NCBI GenBank assembly: GCA_038502055.1
Contig: JAXRKN010000044.1
Span: 8,626,501-8,690,500, forward strand
Length of the DNA: 64,000 nucleotides
Source: Tanytarsus gracilentus
Taxonomy: Eukaryota > Arthropoda > Insecta > Diptera > Chironomidae
Direction: 5' to 3'
The number at the start of each line of letters is the position of its first letter. The stretch's first letter is position 1. Below are positions 36,401 through 48,400 of the stretch, in pieces. A model generated the notes under the pieces. It saw only the letters and a list, made by a program, of their open reading frames with translations, was not told the origin of the DNA and searched no databases. A program made the position numbers and the translations under genes.

Positions 36401-39400
36401 TCACCAATCACTCAAACAACATTTGATACTTTTTATATCAATTTTCTTCGATCTCAAGTGATTTAATAGCATTTAATTAATTTACAGCCGCACACGTGTG
36501 TCTATAATTAAGTCATTTCTCATTTGAATGCCACTTGATTTGTTGTAAGAGTAGAAAATATGCATAATTAATTGCATTTCAATGGCGAACCATTTAATAA
36601 AAAATTAAATTAAGTCGTCTCGCCTTTTTTTGGCGCTAGTGCTAAACAAAAAATTTTCGATGAGAATTTTCAATTATGGATCGCGAGATTGGGTGTGAAA
36701 ATTTTAATTGTTTCTTTTTATAAAACGGGAAAAACTTGCATCGGAGACATTCCAAAGTCGACCAACATTGCCAATATTTCCACGCTTAATTAATTATGCT
36801 GCATAGCGTGTTTGTGTGTGTTTGTGCAATGCACATAAAGAACAACAATATCGCAAAAGGTAGACAGATAAAATTAAAATTTTATTGATTTTTATCGAAG
36901 CGAGAGCACAGGCCTAGGAATCGCACATAGGATTGAAATTAATTATGCATTTCCATTTCAATCATTGCCTCATGTATATGGGACTCGCGCGGAGAGAAGT
37001 GAAAGAGCGACCCGCTGAGAATTGTTTGTTGTTGGCATTATTGGAAATAAGAAGAAGAAAAATATAAAGTTGTTTTTGCAATTTTTATCTCACTCGCTTC
37101 CTCTCACTCACTCACTCACAATGCGCTTGTGACTTTTATTAATTGAGGTGAGTTTATCGCGTTGAAATCTGCGTGAAGATTTTTATCGCCAAGCTTGAAT
37201 AAATTGTAGGAATTGATTGAAGAAAAATGAACGAAATTTGTAAATAATTTTTATGCCAATCCCAAAACAATTTTGGTCGCACATTAACATTAATAATTTT
37301 TCTGACACATCTCTCTTAAACTTTATAGGTGAATCTTTCTGCTATTTGTTTTTGCTGTTTATAAATTATAGTTGCACTTAAGTGAGCTTGAAAACTTTTT
37401 TGCAAGGGATGAAAACTTTTATTTTTTTAAAAAAATTTTAATTGTAAAAAACCCTAATTAATTTTAGTTTAAATTCAGTCAATTAATAAATAAAACATTT
37501 TGCAAATAAATTCAAAGTTTGCATCTCTTTCAAATTTTCTCTATTACTCGCAAATAATTCACGTAACAAATTAAATTTCATTTATTTAGTGAGCGGAATT
37601 GGCAATCGATTATTTGAGATCGGAGAAGAGGTGAAGTCAATACGAAGATAATCTTTAAAATGCACCATAATTATGCGCTATAAAGAGCGTCCTAAATGAC
37701 TTAATTCTAGTCTTTTGCCGACTGATGGTGGAAAATTTACGAAACTCATTGCGATTTAATATTTATTTGTAGTGAGAAATATTTCACTAGACTCGCGCGA
37801 ATGTGTAGGCGACGAAACTCTAAATAAAAATTATTAAAATTAAATCTCGCCAAGTTTTTTTTCTTCATCTCTCACTTTGCGGCGAGAAAAATAATTCTTT
37901 TTAATTGCATCAATAATTTTTCATTGCAATGGGATTAAATTTCAAGCGGCATTGGTCAACTTCGATGCAACCAGCCGGTTTTTTTGCCATTCTCCACTTC
38001 ACTCGATGTCGTTTTCGGTAGACATCAAATGGAGATGTTTGTGTGTGCTTCAAAAAGGAATGTCTACATCATTAGAATTTGCACATTTATCCCTCTCTTT
38101 TCCTATTCACATTTCACACTCGATCTCGACACTTGAATTAGCGTCGAAACTAAAAAAATATCATCATCATCCTTCCTCTTGTTTGCGTTTGCTTACAATT
38201 GTGTTAATAAGAATAATGAAGTGCGATGTGAAGAGCTGAGAACGGCGGATTATTCAAAGAATTGTGATTTAAATTTTTTGGACTGATGAGGAAAATATTT
38301 AAATTCAAAATGAATCGCATTTCTTTTTGTCAAATTTTCATTTGACCTTCAAATGTGTTTTTTTTATGAAAACGAAACCGACAAATCGCCTTCATGTTCC
38401 TTTTTATGCAAATTTTCTCGCTCCTTTGTCTAGTTTCACATATTATGCTATACGCGCGATATTTGTCTCATCTCTTTTGTATTTAAATTTCTTGTTTTGC
38501 GCTCATGCAGACTTATCGCACAGTATACTTAATTATGAACAATAGAATGAGGATGGAAGGAGAAAAAAATATACAAATCATCGTCATTTATTCTCTATAT
38601 ACCTCTCAGAAAGAAATATCAGCATTACATGCACAGAAATTTGTACTCGGGATGATTATTGTCACCATTGGAAAAGTACGTGCGAAAATTTATCGATATA
38701 TGTGCACAACAGTTCATATGGAAATGAACTACGATGCGAGCTCCATTGTTCCATGCGCAATCAATTTTCAACATCATCCTCTCAATTTATTTATATTCAA
38801 ATTTAATGATGCTTTATTATTTGTGGAGTGTGTGGTGGTGGCTCGTTTATTGCGTACATGTCGCTTATATTAATAATGTACGGACATGTAACCATGGGAA
38901 AGATTAATATGCAGGAAATTTGCTAGATTTGAGTGAGTAAGATGATGGCTTGAATATATTAAAAATGCATAAAAAGCAAAAAATATATTTGTGAGATTCT
39001 GAGAAGATTTGAACTCTCAATCTCGTGTAAATAAAAATGAATTTTCGAACCACGTTGGAAAATGAAACAATTTGAAAGATTTCAACTTTAAATCGAAAGT
39101 TCACTCAACTCAATAAAAATCTCTATCGCACCCTCGCAGCTTAATTCAATAAGAGATATAATAAAAAAAATATTCTTCAGTTTATATAAAAGTAACTGAC
39201 AGCGGAGGAGAAATGTTTGGTAAACAATTTTCACGCAATATCATATTGGAGGCAAAAAAGGAGAAATGCGACTCTGAATATTCTGAATTGTTTGACATGA
39301 TGCAGCTAAAAGGATTATGAACGCTACTCACCGGTATCCATTGCAACGAGGGTCAATGTATATTCCGCTTGCTGTTCACGATCCAATGCTCTCAGCAATG

Positions 39401-42400
39401 AGATTTCGCCCGTCGATGCATTTATTCTAAAGAGATCGGCATCGCCCTCCTTGAGGAAGTATCGCACTTGATTGTTAAATGGTGGCGTATCGGCATCGTA
39501 TGCCTTAACTGTAAGCACATAGCCGCCATTCGGAATAACATTCTCCATGACGTAAGCGAGATATGGCGAGTCGAGGAAGGTGGGATAGCAGTCATTTATG
39601 TCTGTGATTGTTATAATCAGTTCGGCACTGTCGAATCTCGTCTCACCGCTGCCAACATCGCTGGCACAATCTTCTGCACGAACCATCAACACATAGCGCG
39701 ATTTACGTTCGTAGTTGAGGTTCTTTGCGACTCGCACCACGCCAGTATCCTCGCTAATACTAAAATCACGATTATCGTCACCACTCGCTATCGAGAAACG
39801 AACACGTCCATTTGCACCCTCATCGATGTCCGTTGCAGATACCTGATGGGATTTAATTTAAATTAATTGAGGAACAAATTGGAAAATGAAACAATTTAAT
39901 TTACCTGCAACACACTCGCTCCAATGCTTGCATTTTCAGCTATGGAAGCGCTGTAATGTTTTGGGTCGAAAACAGGACTGTAAAAGAAAAATTTAAATTC
40001 ACAAATTCAAAAGCTCATCGTGAACTGCTCTCACCTGTTGTCATTCTCATCTAAAATCTTAACCATGATTTTTGTCTGTGTGGACTTTGGTGGCTCACCG
40101 CGATCTCTCGCCGTAACTGTCAAGTCATAATTGGCCTTTATTTCACGATCGAGTCTTCCCGAAACCCGCAGCAGTCCGTCAACGGAGCCCAATGTGAATG
40201 GAATGGATGATGAGTTAGTCTCCAGCATATATTCCACATAACCATTGCGACCTTCATCACGATCAATGGCTTTTATCGCCATCATGACCGTATTTATGGG
40301 AATATTTTCACTAACACTTGTCTCATTTGGCGTTATAAAGACCGGCTTCACATCATTTACGTCCTTTAGAATTATTGTGACCTGGCAATTAAAAAATGAG
40401 AATGAATTAAGATTATTTTCCTCTTCTTTTTTCTTATTGCACTTTCGAGAGTTGTGCTCGTTAAGCATGTGAGGATAAATTGATTTTTTTTGCTCTTTTC
40501 ACTGTCCATAATCGCCATCATCATCATTATATTGAGGATTGTTGTTCAAGAAAATATTGAATAGCAATGTAAGGGAAATTTGATGAATTTTTAAAAAATT
40601 AGGATTCGAACCTACTGAAAATTAAACGCGTGCTTGTGAGTTTGAAACATAAAAATTTTAAAAGTTAATTTTTTGCTTTATTTAAAAGTTTCAACCCTTG
40701 ATATTCAATTAATACTTCATCTCTCATATCCGTGTGTACTAATTTATGCATCTCAGTCTGAATGGACATTCAAAAATATTCCCTCCGAGGCTCATTCAAC
40801 CTTTCTTATGTTTCGTTGTCACAAATCTGACAATTTCTTAGATGTTCTTCAATAATTTTCATTCTCTTGCATATATTTAATGCCCACATAGAATTATTGC
40901 TATTTAACTTGAGCGCCGTTTAGCGCTAATATGGCTCACATACGTGTGAAGGTACGACGTTGTGAGATGCTCGTGTGTAATTACGAAACATAAATTAAAT
41001 TCTTATAGAATCATCATCTTGACTCTGTGGAGAGGTTATATAAATGAATGTTGGAAGCAATCACAAAAAAATATTCTAAGACTTGGGTGTGAGAATTGAG
41101 CGTTGGATGAAAATCAAAATATTTGACGCTGTGTCTAACGAGCAATGCTCTTTTTTGTTTATTGAGTAAATATTTGTCTACAATTTCCTTTCCACGAAAA
41201 AAATAAAGATGAGAGAATGTTGGAGAAGAAGTGTCAAGTGGACTCTTCTTTGAATATCTTGACAAAAAAACATGTTCTAATTGCTCTAGCAACACTCTGA
41301 ACCATGACGGAAAAATTTTCGATGAGCAGTCGGGGAGAATGAACTTATTTTAGAGTGTCGTTGTGTAAATATTGAATTTTTAATGACTTAAATTGAGATT
41401 TTTAAATTTTTGAATATTTTAAGGAGCAAAAAAAGTTAAAAATGATCACCAGAAAAAAATTTTAATTTTTTTTAACAAATTAGGATTCGAACCTTCACTT
41501 TTAAATCAATAATTTCTCTCTCAATTCATTTCTCACAAGTTTAATATGAAAAAATTTCTTAACATCTCACCTGAACAGTCGACGAAAGTCTTTTGTCAGC
41601 ATCTTTGGCGCAATCTCGAGCTGTCACCACCAAATTGTATGTGCTCTTTGTCTCACGATCCAACATGCGTTTTGTATAAATTGTTCCATTCGAGACAATC
41701 TCAAAATCATCATCGTCACCTGCGGTTATGCTGTACTCAATCCGACCGTTATCGCCTGCGAAAAGAGAGAGAAAAATAATTTAATTCAATATTTTATTTA
41801 GAATGAAGTCACACCACAAATTAATGAAAGCGTGATTATTGATTTTTTTGTGTGCGAACTCAATTGTGAGCTTAACGAGCATCTCGGGCATGATTAGCTT
41901 GATTTCTGTGTTTGTATTTAGTGCGATGAGGTTTTTAGAATTGGAATTGTATGATTAATCAAAATGTATCTGAGAATTTCTTCTTTCTTCTCATGATGAG
42001 CTCCAATTCTCATCATCATCACATTTGGTTATGTACATTCGAGTGCTGCATGAAAAATTAACCATAGCATAGCGTCCATAAATGGCAATTGTGGGTCGCT
42101 TTTCGGGTCAACCTGTGTACTTTATTGTGAAGCGCATATTTTGCTCTCTCCATGCGAGAGAGTTCGGTTATAAAGAAAGAATAATCATTCAAAGTGCTTT
42201 TTTTGTTAGTGGAACCAAAAAAAAGTTTCAACAAGAAGAAGCGAAATAAAACACGATGAATTTGAGCTTAGTTGAGGATTGGAATACTTTTGACTTTTAA
42301 ATTTTTTAAAAACTCGTAATAAAAAATTAAAACTAGAAACACGTGGAAAATGAAACACACATAAAAAAGTTTTAATTCACCATCCCTTGCACCTCATTCA

Positions 42401-45400
42401 ACTCTCTTCTTTTATTACACAAAAAAAATTCTCTAGCTGTAAAAAATCTCCATAAATTTTAAGCAGCATCGGAGAAAGGAGAGAAAAAATACTCAATAGT
42501 GCTTCTATTCATCTATTGATGCTTTTTTATGAACTTCTTCTGTATGTGCTAAAGATTCTCAATTGTGTTTGTGATTTGCATAACAAAAAAGGAGCGTTGA
42601 ATGGAGGGCAGCATCGAGTGTAGCTAACTGTAGCCACCAAGCTTCTTCTCTCTCTCGAATTGTATTCTAATGGAGTCGCTGATCAAAAGTATTTGATATG
42701 CAGGCAATAGCTTCTCTCGAACAGCTGTTTCGCGAGAACATGAGAGAGCAATTAGGAGGCATGACATGAGAAATATTATTGCGTAAGGTGAGATTTTAGT
42801 GAGGCGATACTAAAATCGCCTAGAAGTAAAAGAGGCTAAAAGCCTTCACGCGAGTCAGCAAATGCATAAAATTATTATACAATTTGCATTTTCATAGCAT
42901 TAAGTTCTGCTGCCGATTGCAAGCACCACAAAATACGACTAAAAGAAGGCATTTCTTAATTAAGATATTAAATGGAATTCGAATAACCGGTGGGATAATG
43001 AAAAGAGAGAGAGAGAGAAAAAAGCTGCAACTTGGATGAAGCAATAAAAGAATTTATTAACGAAAATATTGAGTGCAGAAAATCTCTTTCAACATCATCA
43101 GCACAAACACACAAACACACAAATGTGCAGGAATCAATTAACGCGACATGAAATCTTTCCCCTAAAGAAGTCACTTTTATGATCATTTTATTGATCTCTG
43201 ACTAAAAATAAAAGAATAAAATGCAGAGCGAGGTTAAGGAAGCGTTAAAAAAGTGAGTGTCTGCGTCTAGATTACAAAATTATTATTAAGCACTTCCTAG
43301 CCACCAGAGGTTGAGCGATGGTGTTGCAATAAAGCAATTTAAATACAATGTTTGTACGAGCGAGACATGATCATGTTAATTCATTTTTTGTGTGTAATGT
43401 GCATTGAGTAAGATAATTCTTTAGGGCGATGGCTAAGAGTGAACGAGAGAGGGTTTACAATGTTATTGAGATACGAGGGGTTCATCTGTCGAGTGTGACT
43501 GCAGATTTTTTTTTAAAAAAAAATAAATTTAAAATGTTTCATTTTCCATAACGTTCCGAAATTTATATTTGTGCATAAAAATTCCTCAATTACTTTGTAA
43601 TTCATTCCAGTTATTTTTAGTACAAACTCGCACCTTAACCTACCATCAGTGCTTATCGAATAAAGTTCCGTTAATTATGTCTCTCGACTTAACTAAACAC
43701 TCCACTAGTTTTGCATTCGCGCGCGCATGGGAGAACTTTTTTGCACAGTTGTCATTTATTAATTAGCAACAACGTTAGGCTCTGCTGTGTTTACCGGGTA
43801 GGTGAACTCTCTCTCTCATGTTGTCAGATTAAAGTGGAATTTTTTTCCTTCTCTTTTGTTTCATAGCTCAATTTTTCATTGCGCCACTGCATAATTTTTC
43901 CCTCGCACTGACAAATGTCCATTGCAATTATTTACTCGATGCAGCTCTCAACGTTTAATGGACTTTTTCAATTCACACCATCAACGCCGTCATTCGTCAC
44001 TTTTTCTACCTCTCGCGAGTATCTTCTAAAAATTCATAAAAGGAAGACCTCTAATGCGGCTTCGATAATGATGCCATTTACTGACACTTTAAGAGCCATC
44101 GAGAGAGCAAAAAAAGATAGATAGAAAAGTGTCTTCGGGCACTGCATTCGAGTGTGCTTCACTATCGAATGGAAATCGGGAAGAAAATGCAAGCAATTGA
44201 GAATCTATCACGTTCTATGTGCTCTCGATCGAGAATAATTTCAAGTAATTAGAGTCAATATTTCAAAAAACGACAATTTATCGCATCGAGTGCATAGAGA
44301 AGAAAGAACGAAAGGCGCGAGAATGTTCGGAATGAATTAGAGGAAGACAGAAATTTTAGCATTCAAGCTTTTCACAATTGAAAGAATCTTATGTTGACTT
44401 AAGACCTTTGTGATGTTCGTACAAAGACTTTTTTGTGCTTAACTAGCTTAAATTGTGTAATATTAAACGACAATTAGACATCAGAGAAAATGTTGCTTTA
44501 AGTTGACCTAGTTTGATGCTTGAAAGGAGTCGAGATGGAAAGAAATTGTGCAATAATTTTTAAAAAAGTTGACTTGAAGCAAAAAATATTTTTTGTAGAC
44601 CGGTCGAGGATTAGAACTCACGACGCTCTCATAATTGAAACAAAAATTAATCAAAATTTTAAATCCTGTAAAAATCAACTTTAAAAAAATAACTTTCTCT
44701 CAGTAACTCCTTACATAACTATTTTTTAAGCTCAGTAATGAAATTACGCACAGCGACAATAAAAGGGCGAGGATATGATGAGTCGTAAAGCTCAATCCAG
44801 TGACAACTCATTGCCATTGCGCGTTTCACCTCAATTGATTTTTATATATGAATCGTGCATCATACAATTATTCATTTTTTCCTTCTTATCCCAACACTTT
44901 TCATTCATTGTGAATTTCTCAAGAGTGCATTGCAATGCATATGTGTGTAAATGGGAAGGAAAAGAGAGAGACAATAGACGTTAAAATAATATGATGCCAA
45001 ATGGATATATTTAATAAATGAATTGCAATGTGAAGAGATGAAAACAAGGGGTGGACATCTTGAGACTTTAGTGTTTCATATTCCATGGCGTTTCATCAAC
45101 ATTTTGAATGAAATATTGTTTAATAAACAATTAAATTATTCACTTCCCTTGTCTTAAGAAAGATGAAGAGGAAAATCAACAAGTCTGGTCATCGCTGAAA
45201 TGCCGACATGTTCTCAAGCCTAGTCATTATACTTCTTCACAGATAAACTCACGCTTTAAATCGACATTGATAAATCTCCTATCATTAATTCGCATATTTT
45301 TCGCGAGAACTGCTCATGCCGCGCTTACTCACGAAAATTAAGTGATCAAAGGAGAATGAGGGGGGAAAAATAATATAAATACACACCTGAATCGATATCG

Positions 45401-48400
45401 GTAGCGCTGACGGTGACAACTTCAGTGCCAATCGGCACATTCTCGTAAATTTCATTTGAATAACTCATTGGATCAAAGACGGGAGCGTTATCGTTCAAAT
45501 CGATCACGTTGCAATAAACTGTCAGCGTACTCGATAGACTTGGATGTCCGTTATCTTGCGCCTGCACCACCAAGATGTAATGCTGTACCTGTGAAAAAAA
45601 TTATACACAAGAGAGAGAATAAAAGAAATGTAATAACAATTTATTTATATTTTTCTCTCGTTTATGCCTTCATCGTTGTGTGTCGCAACTTGTGTCGATG
45701 CTGCTGCGATATTGCAGCACACCAAGTTGAGTTTAAGTAAGGCAAAAATGACAATCTAATTAAATGAGGGAATTTTCAGCTACTTGTTGCCGCCGCGTGT
45801 GCATTTTACAAGGAGATTCCGTTGCAGAAAATGCAGTTAACAACTTAATATTGACGATTAGCTGATAGCTCTCATTAATTGACGGATTAGCTGACGAAAG
45901 AATTTTTTCCTTGCGAAACTGGCTTACATAGTCGCGCGATATCCCTTGCTAAATGGCATTCGACAATTTGATGCAATTAATTATTTGAGATTAATTTATA
46001 GGCGGAATAAATGAATTGCAGTAATTAGCGAAAAATGCAATAAATTGAAAAATTATGTGAATTTAAATATTTACATTTTGTGGAAAGATTTTGAAAATGA
46101 AACAGATATTTTTTAAAATTAATTTTAATTCTTAGAATTTTTAAGAATTCTGTCAATTATTCTCATCGAAAACTGACATTCGCCGTCAAATAGTAAGAAA
46201 TCAATTTTCTAAAATAAAAAGGACTTCATGCAGCGATGATGAAGCTGTAACACGATATATTCCAACATACACTCACAAATGTATGTAGCGCGGTGGTGAT
46301 CAGTCAAGGAATTGAGCACAAAAGAAATAGATCTTAATCAAAGAACTTATAAATCGTATTGAGAAGTGGAATTTCGTGAAAAATTATTAATGTGTCCATC
46401 AGAGAGTTCTTCTTTTCATTGCCATGCTCGTTTTAGGAAACAAATCTTTCTCGATGGATTTTTAATCTTTGATTAATCTCTCAAATAATTCTTTCTTTCT
46501 TTTTTGAGAAATATATAAATGAGAAAATTACTCGTAGGCTTCTGTCTATGCACACACATAACAATGAAGGCATTCTTTACCATCTTGCATTCACTCACCT
46601 CTTCATAATCTAAACGTGCCGTCAGTGTGAAAACGCCAGTCTGTGGGTTCAGTGAGAACACATCGTTGGCCCAATCCGAAATGACGGTGTAGGTGAGCAT
46701 TGAGTTAGCGCCTAGGTCTGGATCGGTAGCTGATATGAGGCCAACTTGATAACCACGTGGTGCATTCTCTGGAATGTCAAATGAATATGCTGGCTCTGAA
46801 AATACTGGTGGATTGTCGTTGCTGTCGGTGACCTAGAAAAATAATAAAAAATATTTTAAAATTATTGTAAAGCATGAAATTTTAAACGACCCAATAACCT
46901 TCACTCATTCGAAAATCTAATTATTGATGAATTTTTAATTGATGTTATCAACGAAATTTCTCTCGTGGCCTTTTCAGTGGCTTGTAACGGTCCAGACTCA
47001 CTCATCATCGCTTGTGAATGTTAAATCTGACATTTCGTGTGCTTTTTTTCTCTCTCTTGTTTCTTTATTTTTTTTGTACGCGACTTCAATTTGTAAGATG
47101 TCGGATCATGGGCAATTGCATATCAAAACCTCCTCAGCTGTGTGAGGCAATTGTCTCTAGGAAAAGCTCCCATTGATCGACTAAATAGATTTAACCAACA
47201 CACACCATTCTGTCGTACCCATCAAACCAATCATTCGGGGACGCCTCAATGGGAATTAACGTCGCGCGGCTTTTTTCTTAGCTCTTTTTTCCCTCACACA
47301 CCACCAAAATCAGGTCATCAGAGGGAATCGAAATGCCGTCTCATGAAATTAGACGATTACTAATAAGTTTAAGTATTTATTTGCCAGCCGTCGAGAATTA
47401 TTCCAGTTAAAATGGTTTCACGCACAACATATTCAACATTGCTACTTTTTATTTCTCTCTAAATTGAAATATTCCGTGAAAAATATGCAAATCTAGTTGG
47501 TCAGAGAGAGTGATCGGTCATCGATGCACAGCTTGAATTTAAATATGAATTTTTAAAGTTAAAAAAATAATGAAACATTTTAGAATATGAAACACTAATG
47601 AATTTTGGTGAAACAGAATGGAAAATGAAATTTAAAAATGCGACAAAATAGTTTTAGGATTCGAACCTAATTTTTATAACAATCAATTTTAATTTTAATT
47701 TCTTTCGTTTCAACGTGAATATGAAAAATTTCCAATTTAAACATCGCATCGCATTTATCCAGTGGCATGTCTCTTTTATATTTCATTCGAATTCATTCTT
47801 ATCGCTTCAACTAGATCTCTAAAAATATGCTTCGACATGTCTCTCCAAAATCCAAATCCACTCCATCATTTTCAAAAGCTATTTTTTTCTCCCCTTGCTT
47901 ATTATTCGCTTCTCAAATCTATCAGATTTTGATCTCGAAAAATGAGAGAAGAAAAAAATTATTTTTATTCATTTCAATTGGTGTTTGGAGATGAACGAAA
48001 AAAGAGCAGAAAAAAGCAACGAGAAGCGATTGAAAGAAATGACATCAAATGGATGTTTTGTGGCTTGTGCACAGCCGGAGCTGGTCGAAGGAGGAAAATG
48101 GGTGAGAGAAGAATATGACAAACGAAAACACATGTAAATTGATTGTTTAATCCGCACAGAGAATTCCAGGCGCGCAAGCGAAAAAATTCTTTTCCCTTTG
48201 GTCACACAAATCAAGATCTTTTTTTCGTGATTGTGACATCAATTTGATTTGACAATGATCAGTTATTTCGCTCATTCTCTGAGACAAACGAGACATTTGG
48301 CATATTAATTGCTTTCGATGGTCTTTAGCCGTTTGAAAAATAACTTTTTTAAGCATAAATCATTTTTATTGTCATTCAATTTCCGCCTTTTTTTGGGAGT

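Noticed and set aside
38505..38873. 122-aa plus-strand ORF as a nested gene
   Set aside because: Composition matches surrounding AT-rich intron, with no domain, splice or poly(A) support.
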